A stretch of 64,000 bases of DNA from JAUNSR01 sp036655355 (lineage in GTDB: Bacteria > Bacteroidota > Bacteroidia > Bacteroidales > JAUNSR01), in the NCBI GenBank assembly GCA_036655355.1, contig JAVVQG010000006.1, forward strand, positions 124,001 through 188,000, given 5' to 3'. Each line of letters opens with the position of its first letter. Positions within the stretch are counted from its first letter, which is position 1. This document shows positions 52,861 to 61,311 of the stretch, piece after piece. The notes below the pieces were generated by a model. It made no database searches and had not been told where the DNA came from. It worked only from the letters and a program-made list of their open reading frames with translations. A program made the translations under genes and the position numbers.

Positions 52861-53733
52861 ATGAAAAAATGGTTTCTTGCCGCAAGGCCCAAAACGCTCT
52901 TTGTGTCAGTAGCACCCGTCGTAACGGGTAGCGCGCTGGCTTATTACTACGATTGCTTTCAATGGAAGCCGGCATTGATCTGTCTCCTCTTTGCGCTTCT
53001 GGCTCAGATCACATCTAATTTCGTGAACGATTATGCCGATTTTAAGAAAGGCTCGGATCGCGAAGATCGTGTTGGGCCGGAACGTGCGGTTGCTACGGGT
53101 GCCATCTCTCCCAAGGCGATGTTGCGCGCAACGTTCATCACCATCGGATTGGCATTAATCGTGGGATTGTCATTGATTCAGTATGGCGGACCGTGGCTGA
53201 TCCTGGTGGGAGCGCTTGTAGCGATCTTCGCTTTTGCCTACTCCTGCGGACCGTATCCACTCTCTTATCACGGATTGGGGGATGTAGCGGTTTTGATTTT
53301 CTACGGTATTGTTCCGGTTGTGTTCACTTATTACGTACAGGGGTTGAACTTTCCGGTTTCGGTACTTTTTGCCGGTGTGGCCGTGGGGTTGGTTGGAACA
53401 AACCTCTTGATCGTGAATAATTACCGCGATTTGGAGGCAGACCTCTTGTCGGGCAAACGAACCACGGTGGTTATGTTGGGTAGAAAAACAATGTCATGGG
53501 TTTATCTGGGAAACATTGTGGTTGCCTACAATCTGGCGTATGCCATAATCGGATACAACACGATGAATAGCTGGATTATGTTTCCTTTTCTGATCTTTTC
53601 AGTGATACTTTGGCGTAAATTGACCGAGTTGAGGGGGAAAGCGCTTAACAAGGTTTTGGGCATGAGTGCCTTCAACGTGTTGGTATTCGCTGTTCTGCTA
53701 GCTGTATCGCTGATTCTCCGCAAAGGGTTCTAA
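52861..53733 (+). CDS. menA: 1,4-dihydroxy-2-naphthoate octaprenyltransferase
   Basis: 290 residues with eight to nine predicted membrane helices. UbiA-type prenyltransferase that attaches the isoprenoid chain in menaquinone synthesis. The first Asp-rich motif is in NDYADFKKGSDREDRVGPER, and the second is in NNYRDLEADLLSGKRTT. It works in the inner membrane and serves anaerobic fumarate respiration. It starts behind a -7 box in the divergent region with ribE and ends before a strong bidirectional terminator. Confidence 0.95.
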   Translation: MKKWFLAARPKTLFVSVAPVVTGSALAYYYDCFQWKPALICLLFALLAQITSNFVNDYADFKKGSDREDRVGPERAVATGAISPKAMLRATFITIGLALIVGLSLIQYGGPWLILVGALVAIFAFAYSCGPYPLSYHGLGDVAVLIFYGIVPVVFTYYVQGLNFPVSVLFAGVAVGLVGTNLLIVNNYRDLEADLLSGKRTTVVMLGRKTMSWVYLGNIVVAYNLAYAIIGYNTMNSWIMFPFLIFSVILWRKLTELRGKALNKVLGMSAFNVLVFAVLLAVSLILRKGF

Positions 53734-53761
53734 GCATATCGTTAAACCGGGTGTATACAAA

Positions 53762-53799
53762 AAGAGGGAGCGGTTGCCATGTGGCAAACGCTCCCTCTT
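53762..53799. terminator. Terminator between menA and the acyltransferase gene
   Basis: AAGAGGGAGCG-GTTGCC pairs with GGCAAA-CGCTCCCTCTT around ATGT. It lies between convergent genes. Confidence 0.85.
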
Positions 53800-53855
53800 C
53801 TGTTATTCGGTATTTTAAAATCAAATACGCATTGAACGTATCCGGATCGCCCGGA

Positions 53856-55019
53856 TTAAATATTTTCTCTTTCTCTGATTAATCCCACCTGTGGTTTGAT
53901 CTGAGCCAATTTCGCCGTAATCCATTTACGAACCGGTTCGTCGTAATGTTTCAAGCTTAAATAAGCGATTGCCATACTTACTACCAGCACGCCTACTGCT
54001 CCATACCACGATTCTGAGAATGGAAGTTTTTCATTTTTTACCCATGCGATGTAGAGGTAAATAAACGGATAGTGCACGATGTAAAGCGGGTAAGAGATGT
54101 CTCCCAAGAATTTGCAGACACGATTTGAGAGTTCGCCTTTCAGTGTACCGCTAATGCCGATGTAAACCAATATCGGGAATAGAATGGTCACACAGAACAT
54201 ATCGTAAAGACCGTTCATCCACAGAGTGCTTTCATTTCCGATGCGCGGCATCACCAAAAACGCCACCAATATCACAGATGCCAATATGAAGGCGCCTTTC
54301 ACCTTGCCCGGTTTTACCAATCTGAACATCATCAGACCCAGTGAGAACGAGAACAGCATTCGTATGAATCCCGCCGTTCCGTGTACGAAAGTCAGCTGCC
54401 ACCCGTAAGCCAAATCTCCTTGTGGGCCAAAAACAACCCATGAAAAGAGAACGATTCCAAGTGTGAGCACCAAAATGCTTAGCGATTTATTTGAAAAACG
54501 GCGAATGAACAATCCGTACAGGATGTTGCCGATGTATTCGAAAAACAGCGACCAACTCGGACCGTTGAGCGGAAACATCTCACCTATTCCGCGCACCTCT
54601 ATTCCCGGAGTCGCCGGTATCAAGAACAGATTCATTAGGGTACCGATCATCAGGCTGCTGAAGGCTACCACCGAAACATCCCACCAGTCACATCCCTGCG
54701 TATAAAACATCAGACAACCGATTAGCGTACCAACGATTACCATCGGATGTAAACGGATCAAACGTCTTTTGAAAAAATCCGCAGTGGTCAATTTTCCCCA
54801 GCGATCGTCATACGCATAGGCGATTACGAAACCCGAAAGGATAAAGAAGAAGTCAACTGCCAGGTATCCGTGATTGATGATTTGGTCTAGACGACTTGAT
54901 GCATACCCTTCAAATACGTGATACCATACTACTACGATTGCGGCCACCCCTCTTAACCCGTCCAGAATCGGATAATGGGGTTTCGAAGCTGTGCCCGTTG
55001 GCTGAATAATTTTGCTCAT
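53856..55019 (-). CDS. Acyltransferase 3 family membrane protein
   Basis: 387 residues with about ten predicted membrane helices, no signal peptide. N-terminal ILDGLRGVAAIVVVWYHVFEGY carries the conserved RGxAAxxVxxxH pattern with the catalytic-type His. VDFFFILSGFVIAYAYDDRW and the FFKRRLIRLHPM segment are also family hallmarks. Such proteins O-acetylate exported glycans or other surface molecules. Target unknown; no polysaccharide genes are nearby. A -7-like TATTTTTG lies just upstream on the minus strand (55050-55043). Confidence 0.9.
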   Translation of the reverse strand: MSKIIQPTGTASKPHYPILDGLRGVAAIVVVWYHVFEGYASSRLDQIINHGYLAVDFFFILSGFVIAYAYDDRWGKLTTADFFKRRLIRLHPMVIVGTLIGCLMFYTQGCDWWDVSVVAFSSLMIGTLMNLFLIPATPGIEVRGIGEMFPLNGPSWSLFFEYIGNILYGLFIRRFSNKSLSILVLTLGIVLFSWVVFGPQGDLAYGWQLTFVHGTAGFIRMLFSFSLGLMMFRLVKPGKVKGAFILASVILVAFLVMPRIGNESTLWMNGLYDMFCVTILFPILVYIGISGTLKGELSNRVCKFLGDISYPLYIVHYPFIYLYIAWVKNEKLPFSESWYGAVGVLVVSMAIAYLSLKHYDEPVRKWITAKLAQIKPQVGLIRERENI

Positions 55020-55088
55020 AATGTGATTCTTAGATTTTGATACAAAAATATCACAAGCTTCACTTAAAAAATTTGTTCTAAATCAAAA

Positions 55089-55661
55089 TCAAGTATTTTC
55101 GGAAGCCCGGATGCGGCTTAATGTGGGTAAGGTGATGCCTACGTAAGAGGCGATGAAGCCCAAGTTGGCACGTTGGCATACGTCCGGAAACTGAACGAGC
55201 ATCTGTTCGTATCGTTCGCGGGCGGATAAGGTCAAGCGTTCTTTGTGGGTTTGATGAATCCGTCGATATTCGTATTGATGAATCACGCGACCCCAATTTG
55301 CCAGTTCGATATTTGTTTCAAAGAGGTGCAGCAGGTCCTCGATCTGTATTTTATAAACTTCCACATCTTCGATCGTTTCCACGAATTCTTCACTGATCTT
55401 GCCGAAATAAAGTTCGTCCATGCTGAATACGATGCCTCCCTCGGTAGAAAATGAGGTGGTGATCTCTTCACCGTCTACGAGCCAAAACGAGCGGGTGATT
55501 CCTTTCTCGATGAAGTAAGCTACTTTACAATAGATTCCTTCCTTTATGAGCTGGTACTTTTTCGGAAAGGTGCAGGGTGTAAGATAAGAAGCAAGAAGTT
55601 CTATGGTTTCATCTGAGATTTGCGGGTACATTCGCCGCATCTCGGTTATAATGTTCTTCAT
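55089..55661 (-). CDS. Crp/Fnr-family transcriptional regulator
   Basis: 190 residues from ATG 55661 (MKNIITEMRRMYPQISDETI). A cyclic-nucleotide-binding-like domain (residues about 15-115, CTFPKKYQLIKEGIYCKVAYFI) is followed by a winged-helix at the C-terminus (ERYEQMLVQFPDVCQRANLG, then SYVGITLPTLSRIRA). The Fnr iron-sulfur Cys set is absent, so it is not an oxygen sensor of that type. A dominant signal could be a nucleotide or another ligand. It lies 69 bp upstream of the acyltransferase gene on the same strand, which it may regulate. Confidence 0.9.
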   Translation of the reverse strand: MKNIITEMRRMYPQISDETIELLASYLTPCTFPKKYQLIKEGIYCKVAYFIEKGITRSFWLVDGEEITTSFSTEGGIVFSMDELYFGKISEEFVETIEDVEVYKIQIEDLLHLFETNIELANWGRVIHQYEYRRIHQTHKERLTLSARERYEQMLVQFPDVCQRANLGFIASYVGITLPTLSRIRASENT

Positions 55662-55750
55662 CTGAAAATATTTTTTACACAAAGGTCAGATCCACCAATT
55701 AGATCCCTTCGAGAGGTATCTAAAAACAGTTCGGTTCGATAAAGGTATAT

Positions 55751-55819
55751 AAAAAGAATTGGTTAAGCTGTCTGCATTACATTTCTGTAACTTTTTCGTC
55801 AGACTGGCTTAACCAATTC
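55751..55819 (-). terminator. Long terminator hairpin behind the hexosaminidase gene
   Basis: Perfect 13-bp arms GAATTGGTTAAGC / GCTTAACCAATTC with an inner TCTG/CAGA pairing and a T run on the minus strand. Confidence 0.8.
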
Positions 55820-55868
55820 GTTAAAATTTAGAATCAATCAGCGGACTTTCGCCGGTTCTGAAAGTTTC

Positions 55869-58175
55869 TCAATAGTTGTACAACTCCTCCGCAGCAAGCT
55901 CAGTGCCGCTCGGATCGTACACTTTCATATTCAATGTACCGCCGTTGCTGTCAAAATACAATACGCGGATCGGGTGTAGTCCTTTGGCAAGGATTGTTTG
56001 TCCCACTTTCTCCACCGGAGCATGCGGGCCGTCGTTGTCGATCACCGTTACACCGTCGATAGAAAGGATACTTCCGTCGTCCGAAAGGAGAGCGAATGTA
56101 TAGATGCCGTCAGTCGGTGCGTTGAAATACCCCTGAATATCCAGACCGATGTTACCTTTCACCTCTTCCGGAATCTTCACTTCAGAAATCGCATAGGTTC
56201 CTTTTTTAGTCGCCTTTACAATCTCCTCGCATTTAGAACCTCTGTAATCATACCAAACCGCTTCAAGGCCCGATTTGCTTACTTCAGCTTCTGTTGCCGG
56301 GTACATCGGACTTTTCACGAAAGTCGTTTTTACGATATCGCCTTTTTTATTGTTGACACCAAATGTGCGAAGTGTGAAGTTGGTGGTTTTAGTTACTTTT
56401 ACCGGACCGGTGTAAAGGGTAGATTCCGCTGTCGGCGTAGAGCCGTCTGTTGTGTAGCGGATCTCCACTTTCGGATCCAGGCAAGTTACTTCCAGCTCTG
56501 TTTCGTCAAGGAATGCGTTTGTTTCGTGGAAACCTTCCAAATCCGGAATGCGGTAATTCACTTTCAAGACATCCAGTCTCTCGGTTTGGGTAAGCATTTT
56601 ATTTTTGAAGCCGTCCCAGTTCTTCTGTTCCGGATTCACCCATGCGATTTCAGAAAGCGCAAGCATACGCGGCATGGCCATGAACTGCATGCGTTCGCGA
56701 GACGGAATCCATTCGCACCAGATGTTAGCCTGAACGCCCATGATCAGATCTTTCTGTTCTTTCGACTGAACGGTAGCTGTTGGTTCGTAATCGTAAACAG
56801 ACTGTAATGATTTTTTATCCTGCTGTGCATCCAGATACAATGCCGCATTCGGCGAGGCGATGGCTTTGTTTCCGTTTGCTGTAGCTGTTGGAATTGACTG
56901 AGGATGCCAGCTTCTCCACCACATGATGGTAGCGGTTTCAGAAAGGCCACCTTCCAGGATTTCATCCCAACCGATCATCTTCTTGCCGTTGGCATTGAAG
57001 AATTTCTCCATGTCTTTCACGAACCATGCCTGCAATTCCTCTTCTGTTTTCAAGTTCTGCTGTTTCATGCGTTTCTGACAATCCGGACATTTCTTCCAGT
57101 TTGTTTTCTCCACTTCGTCAGCGCCCAGGTGTACATATTCGTACGGGAACAACTGGAATACCTCGCTGTAAACGTTTTGGCAAAATTGGAGTGCCGTTTC
57201 CTTACCCGGGCAAACCGGCGAAGAGAATATCGCGCCCCAACCCGGTTGATCGGAACAAGAAACGCCTTTGTATTCAGAAATAGCGGCAAGGAAGTGGCCC
57301 GGCATATCGATTTCCGGAAGTACGTCGATGCCCAGTACACCTGCGTAATTCACGATATCGCGAATCTCCTCCTGTGTATAGAAACCGCCATAAAGTGTAT
57401 CACCGTTCACTACGCGAAGTTTCTCTGCAGGGATATTGAAATCGCTGTTGTCTTGATCGGCAGCGCGTTTCATGCAATCGCGGTCGTGGCTGTTGAATGT
57501 ACGCCATGCACCTTTTTCTGTCAGTAAAGGATATTGTTTAATCTCGATACGCCATCCCTGGTCGTCTGTCAGGTGCCAGTGGAATTTGTTCAGTTTATAA
57601 AGAGACATCAGATCCAATAACTCTTTCACCTCTTCCGCAGAGTAGAAATGACGGGATACGTCTAACATCAAACCACGCCATTCGAAACGGGGTGCGTCTT
57701 TGATGGTTACGGCAGGAACCGCCCATTTGACACCGTCCACAGCGGTTTTTGATTCGATCTGGTGGGGAAGAAGTTGGCGAAGTGACTGCATACCGTTGAT
57801 CACACCTTCGTAATCGGCAGCGGTAATGGTTACGCTTTTGTTTGAAGAGATCAAATCATAAGCACCTTCGGTAGAAGTTGCCGCGGCTTCGATCTTCAGA
57901 TTGATATCTCCTTTACCCTCTGTTACTTTTAAGGTGTAACCGGTAGAAGCGGAAAGCAGATTGGCCAGGTAATTGGCAGCAGGAAGTAATGCGCTTTCAC
58001 TTACTCCGATCGTAGTGGTCGGAGTCAATACGAATTCCCCGTTAACAGAGGTGATCTCCTTCGGCTGAGGCATGATAGAGATCTTAGGCTGGTCGGCATT
58101 AACCGAGTTGCAACTTGTAACGACAAGTCCGGCCGCCAGCGAAAAAACAGTGATGAATTGTTTCTGAATAGACAT
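55869..58175 (-). CDS. Beta-N-acetylhexosaminidase (GH20) lipoprotein with PA14-like domain
   Basis: 768 residues from ATG 58175 (MSIQKQFITVFSLAAG). Lipobox VVTSC (Cys about residue 22). Order: GH20 N-terminal domain (about 30-150), catalytic barrel (about 155-500) with RGLMLDVSRHFY, HWHLTDDQGWRIEI and the catalytic Asp-Glu pair in VHLGADEVEKTNW, a C-terminal beta segment (VEIRYTTDGSTPT), and a PA14-like sugar-binding domain at the end (GYFNAPTDGIYTFALLSDDGS). It removes terminal N-acetylglucosamine or -galactosamine from glycans, probably at the cell surface. rpsP lies upstream on the same strand, but a terminator separates them. Confidence 0.95.
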   Translation of the reverse strand: MSIQKQFITVFSLAAGLVVTSCNSVNADQPKISIMPQPKEITSVNGEFVLTPTTTIGVSESALLPAANYLANLLSASTGYTLKVTEGKGDINLKIEAAATSTEGAYDLISSNKSVTITAADYEGVINGMQSLRQLLPHQIESKTAVDGVKWAVPAVTIKDAPRFEWRGLMLDVSRHFYSAEEVKELLDLMSLYKLNKFHWHLTDDQGWRIEIKQYPLLTEKGAWRTFNSHDRDCMKRAADQDNSDFNIPAEKLRVVNGDTLYGGFYTQEEIRDIVNYAGVLGIDVLPEIDMPGHFLAAISEYKGVSCSDQPGWGAIFSSPVCPGKETALQFCQNVYSEVFQLFPYEYVHLGADEVEKTNWKKCPDCQKRMKQQNLKTEEELQAWFVKDMEKFFNANGKKMIGWDEILEGGLSETATIMWWRSWHPQSIPTATANGNKAIASPNAALYLDAQQDKKSLQSVYDYEPTATVQSKEQKDLIMGVQANIWCEWIPSRERMQFMAMPRMLALSEIAWVNPEQKNWDGFKNKMLTQTERLDVLKVNYRIPDLEGFHETNAFLDETELEVTCLDPKVEIRYTTDGSTPTAESTLYTGPVKVTKTTNFTLRTFGVNNKKGDIVKTTFVKSPMYPATEAEVSKSGLEAVWYDYRGSKCEEIVKATKKGTYAISEVKIPEEVKGNIGLDIQGYFNAPTDGIYTFALLSDDGSILSIDGVTVIDNDGPHAPVEKVGQTILAKGLHPIRVLYFDSNGGTLNMKVYDPSGTELAAEELYNY

Positions 58176-58236
58176 AGTCCAGATTTTGGTTGATAATTGA
58201 TAAGGCAAAAATAGGGAATAAAACGGGAAAATAAAA

Positions 58237-58263
58237 AAGCCGCACCCCAAAGGGCACGGCTTT
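58237..58263 (-). terminator. Terminator behind rpsP
   Basis: On the minus strand AAAGCCG-TGCCC pairs with GGGTG-CGGCTTT, then TTTTTTATTTT. The stem has G-U/mismatched positions. Confidence 0.75.
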
Positions 58264-58285
58264 AAGAAATATGCTGTAAATAATA

Positions 58286-58819
58286 TTATTCAGCACTTTC
58301 AGCTGCAGGAGCTTCCTCTTCAGCAGTTTCAGCGTTAGCAGCAGCTTCAGCAGCAGCAGCTTCAGCTTTCTTCGCAGCAACAGCTTCAGCTCTTGCAGCG
58401 TTAACAGCTTTTTCAGCTTCCATACGAGCGTTCAACTCAGCAATCTTAGCGTCGCTTAGTTTTGCTTTAACAGCATCAACAGAAGCGTTTTTAGATTTCA
58501 TCCAAGCTTCGAATTTAGCCTGGCACTCTTCCATAGTGAAAGCACCTTTCTGAACACCACCAAGAAGGTGTTTCATCATGTAGATACCCTGTTCTGAAAG
58601 AATGTTGCGAGTTGTGTCAGTTGGCTGTGCACCTGTCTGAACCCAATACAATGCTTTCTCGAAGTTTAGATCGATAGTAGCAGGGTTTGTGTTCGGGTTG
58701 TACGAACCGATTCTTTCAATAAACTTACCATCACGTGGCGCTCTGCTATCTGCAATTACGATTTGATAGAATGCGTAATTTTTACGACCATGACGTTGTA
58801 ATCTGATCTTTGTAGCCAT
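58286..58819 (-). CDS. rpsP: 30S ribosomal protein S16
   Basis: 177 residues: the first about 85 are the S16 core (MATKIRLQRHGRKNYAFYQI, ADSRAPRDGKFIERIGSYNP), followed by about 90 residues rich in Ala, Glu and Lys, ending AEEEAPAAESAE. A long acidic-alanine tail of this kind is usual in Bacteroidetes S16 and is not a fusion artefact. Part of the small ribosomal subunit. It is alone here, with a strong promoter and a terminator, and is not followed by the rimM-trmD-rplS genes seen in many other bacteria. Confidence 0.97.
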   Translation of the reverse strand: MATKIRLQRHGRKNYAFYQIVIADSRAPRDGKFIERIGSYNPNTNPATIDLNFEKALYWVQTGAQPTDTTRNILSEQGIYMMKHLLGGVQKGAFTMEECQAKFEAWMKSKNASVDAVKAKLSDAKIAELNARMEAEKAVNAARAEAVAAKKAEAAAAEAAANAETAEEEAPAAESAE

Positions 58820-58863
58820 TTTGAAATGTATTAAATGTGTTGTAAATAAAATTATTTGCGGGG

Positions 58864-58894
58864 CAAAGATAATCCATTTAATTTGAACCGCAAT
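58864..58894 (-). promoter_or_regulatory. Promoter of rpsP
   Basis: Minus strand ATTG (58894-58891), 19 bp, TATCTTTG (58871-58864): exact -7 box, one mismatch in -33, good spacing. Confidence 0.6.
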
Positions 58895-59007
58895 TTTTTG
58901 AAATGAAATTAATTGCAGAATGAAACTACATTGCGCACTTTTTAAGAAAATGAGCAGAATAATATGAAAGAAAAGGCAACTTCTGCAGGAGCGTTTACTT
59001 TTTTTTC

Positions 59008-59015
59008 TATTTTTG
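59008..59015 (+). promoter_or_regulatory. -7 box upstream of the acyl-CoA carboxylase operon
   Basis: TATTTTTG, exact consensus. It predicts a start near 59021 and a leader of about 245 nt, beginning with the hairpin TTCTGTTCC/GGAACAGAA (59028-59057). Confidence 0.4.
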
Positions 59016-59186
59016 CCCGTCGTAAAGTTCTGTTCCGCCTATTTAGCAGGAACAGAATGATCAGGTATTGTGTATAAAAAGAAAGTTTTCAATTAGTCTT
59101 TAAGTCAAATCACCATTCAGAAAACCAATCGTTGTTGAGAAACGCTCGTAGTTTGTTCAACAGGATTGTTGCGGGCATTTGACCCG

Positions 59187-59245
59187 GTGCTTTCTTTTAA
59201 GAAGGGATTCCGTTTGTGGGAATACCCGATAAAAGAGCAAAGCAC
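59187..59245 (+). promoter_or_regulatory. Structured leader element before the acyl-CoA carboxylase operon
   Basis: Three consecutive helices fold into one long arm: GTGCTTT/AAAGCAC (59187-59193 with 59239-59245), CTTTTA/TAAAAG (59194-59199 with 59230-59235), and GGGATTCC with GGAATACCC around GTTTGTG. The arm has about 21 bp with small bulges and ends 23 bp before the ATG. A small CGGG/CCCG hairpin adjoins upstream. The rest of 58820-59268 shows no gene. Confidence 0.5.
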
Positions 59246-59268
59246 TTGAATAATTTAAAGTGTAGAAT

Positions 59269-60783
59269 ATGATAAAAAAGGTATTAGTAGCAAACCGCGG
59301 AGAGATTGCCGTACGTGTGATGCGCTCTTGTAAAGAGATGGGTATTCGTACGATTGCGGTATTCTCAGAAGCCGACAGAACCTCTAAACACGTCGCGTAT
59401 GCTGACGAGGCTTACTGTATCGGGCCGGCTGCCTCTAAAGAAAGTTATCTCTGTGCTGACAAGATCCTCGAAGTTGCCAAAGCACATGGGGCGGATGCAA
59501 TTCATCCCGGTTATGGCTTCCTTTCGGAAAACTCAGCATTTGCACGCCGTTGTGCGCAGGAGGGTATTGAATTCATCGGTCCGTCGGGTGATACCATGGA
59601 TATGATGGGGGATAAAATCTCTGCCCGCATCAAAATGATCGAAGCCGGCGTTCCGGTTGTTCCCGGAACAAAAGAGCCACTTAAAAGTGTGGAGGAGGCG
59701 ATCGAGGTGAGTAAGAAAATCGGATTCCCGGTCATGCTGAAGGCTTCTGCCGGAGGTGGAGGTAAAGGAATGCGTCTCATCTTTGAAGAAAGCGGCGTAG
59801 AAGAAGCTTATACAACTGCAAAATCTGAATCGTTGTCTTCTTTTGGCGACGATACCGTATATATTGAGAAATTCGTAGAAGAACCTCACCATATCGAATT
59901 CCAGATTCTTGGCGATAAACACGGCAACGTGATCCATCTGTGTGAACGTGAATGTTCCGTTCAGCGTCGTAATCAGAAAATCGTAGAGGAATCGCCATCC
60001 TGCTTCATCACGCCGGAAATCCGTAAGGAGATGGGTGATAGAGCTATTGCAGCGGCCAAAGCGGTGGATTATGTAGGTGCCGGTACAATCGAGTTCTTGG
60101 TTGACAAGAACCGTAACTATTACTTCCTAGAGATGAACACGCGTTTGCAGGTAGAACATCCGATCACCGAAGAGGTGTTGGGTATCGACCTGGTAAAAGA
60201 GATGATCAACATCGCCAACGGTTTGCCGTTACGTTTCAAACAGGAGGATATCGTACAGCGCGGACACGCCATCGAGTGTCGTATCTGTGCCGAGGATACC
60301 AACTTCAATTTCATGCCTTCGCCGGGTATTATCAAACAGATCACCGAACCGCAGGGTATCGGCGTGCGTTTGGACAGTTATGTGTATGAAGGATATGAAA
60401 TTCCCGTGCATTATGACCCGATGATCGGGAAATTGATCGTTTGGGCCACTACCCGCGAATATGCCATCCAACGTATGCGTCGCGTTTTGCACGAGTACAA
60501 GATTACGGGGGTAAAAAACAACATCGCTTACCTGCGTCGTATCATGGATACGCCGGACTTTACCGAAGGTCGTTACGATACCGGCTTTATCGCTAAGAAC
60601 AGCGACTTCCTGCTTCAGCCCGAAACAGACGGTCAGGAGGAATCGGAAGAGGTGGCGATGATTGCCGCATATATCGATTACCTGATGAATCTGGAAGAAA
60701 ACAATGCGGGCAGTGCGGAGGATAATCGTCCGATTAGCCGCTGGAGAGAGTTCGGACGTCAGAAAGGTGTACTAAGAATTTAA
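59269..60783 (+). CDS. accC: Biotin carboxylase subunit of an acyl-CoA carboxylase
   Basis: 504 residues. ATP-grasp biotin carboxylase that carboxylates the biotin of the carrier protein. The N-terminus MIKKVLVANRGEIAVRVMRS is canonical; ATP loop SAGGGGKGMRLIF, HHIEFQILGDKHGN, RECSVQRRNQK and MNTRLQVEHP follow in order. The final about 50 residues (EESEEVAMIAAYIDYLMNLE onward) extend beyond the usual roughly 450 and probably contact partner subunits. First gene of a tight three-gene operon (7 and 11-bp gaps). The set more resembles propionyl-CoA carboxylase (PccA-like) than fatty-acid acetyl-CoA carboxylase, inferred from the one-piece beta subunit downstream. Confidence 0.9.
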   Translation: MIKKVLVANRGEIAVRVMRSCKEMGIRTIAVFSEADRTSKHVAYADEAYCIGPAASKESYLCADKILEVAKAHGADAIHPGYGFLSENSAFARRCAQEGIEFIGPSGDTMDMMGDKISARIKMIEAGVPVVPGTKEPLKSVEEAIEVSKKIGFPVMLKASAGGGGKGMRLIFEESGVEEAYTTAKSESLSSFGDDTVYIEKFVEEPHHIEFQILGDKHGNVIHLCERECSVQRRNQKIVEESPSCFITPEIRKEMGDRAIAAAKAVDYVGAGTIEFLVDKNRNYYFLEMNTRLQVEHPITEEVLGIDLVKEMINIANGLPLRFKQEDIVQRGHAIECRICAEDTNFNFMPSPGIIKQITEPQGIGVRLDSYVYEGYEIPVHYDPMIGKLIVWATTREYAIQRMRRVLHEYKITGVKNNIAYLRRIMDTPDFTEGRYDTGFIAKNSDFLLQPETDGQEESEEVAMIAAYIDYLMNLEENNAGSAEDNRPISRWREFGRQKGVLRI

Positions 60784-60790
60784 TAAACGT

Positions 60791-61300
60791 ATGGAAATAC
60801 ATATTGGGAAAAGAGTTGCTGAACTCGAATTACTCTCGAAAGATGGAAATAAAGTGGAGCTGACCATTGACGGGAAGCTGTACGAAGTGGATATCGTGAT
60901 GACTGAAAACGGGGTGTGTTCCATCCTGCACAACGGGAAATCGTACAATGCCGAGGTGCTTCGCGCCGAAATGGGTAAGAAATACAAGGTAAATACCCTT
61001 TTCTCATCGTTTGATGTGGAAGTGGTGGATACACAGGCCAAATATTTGCGCACCCGCAGAAAAGAGGAGGAGAGTCAAGACGATAAAGTCACTTCTCCGA
61101 TGCCGGGTAAAGTGGTGAAAGTAACCGTGAAAGAGGGCGATGCAGTGAAAGCCGGTGATACCGTAGTGGTGTTGGAGGCGATGAAAATGCAGAGCAACTA
61201 CAAAGTAACGACAGACTGTACCATCAAAGAGATCCTTGTTAAAGAGGGCGATACCGTGAATAGTGACCAGGTTTTGATCAAGCTGGACTTGAATAACTAA
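60791..61300 (+). CDS. Biotin/lipoyl carrier subunit of the acyl-CoA carboxylase
   Basis: 169 residues. The C-terminal about 75 residues are a biotinyl domain with the biotin-accepting Lys in VVLEAMKMQSNYKV. The N-terminal about 90 residues (MEIHIGKRVAELELLSKDGN) are beta-rich and probably dock onto the other subunits. It carries CO2 from the biotin carboxylase to the carboxyltransferase. It starts 7 bp after the carboxylase and is followed 11 bp later by the transferase gene, the order seen in Bacteroidetes propionyl-CoA type carboxylases. Confidence 0.95.
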   Translation: MEIHIGKRVAELELLSKDGNKVELTIDGKLYEVDIVMTENGVCSILHNGKSYNAEVLRAEMGKKYKVNTLFSSFDVEVVDTQAKYLRTRRKEEESQDDKVTSPMPGKVVKVTVKEGDAVKAGDTVVVLEAMKMQSNYKVTTDCTIKEILVKEGDTVNSDQVLIKLDLNN

Positions 61301-61311
61301 AAACAAAGACA

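Noticed and set aside
55998..57527. Long open frames opposite the GH20 gene
   Set aside because: Antisense to a catalytic domain with intact motifs; no signal, domain or start context of their own.
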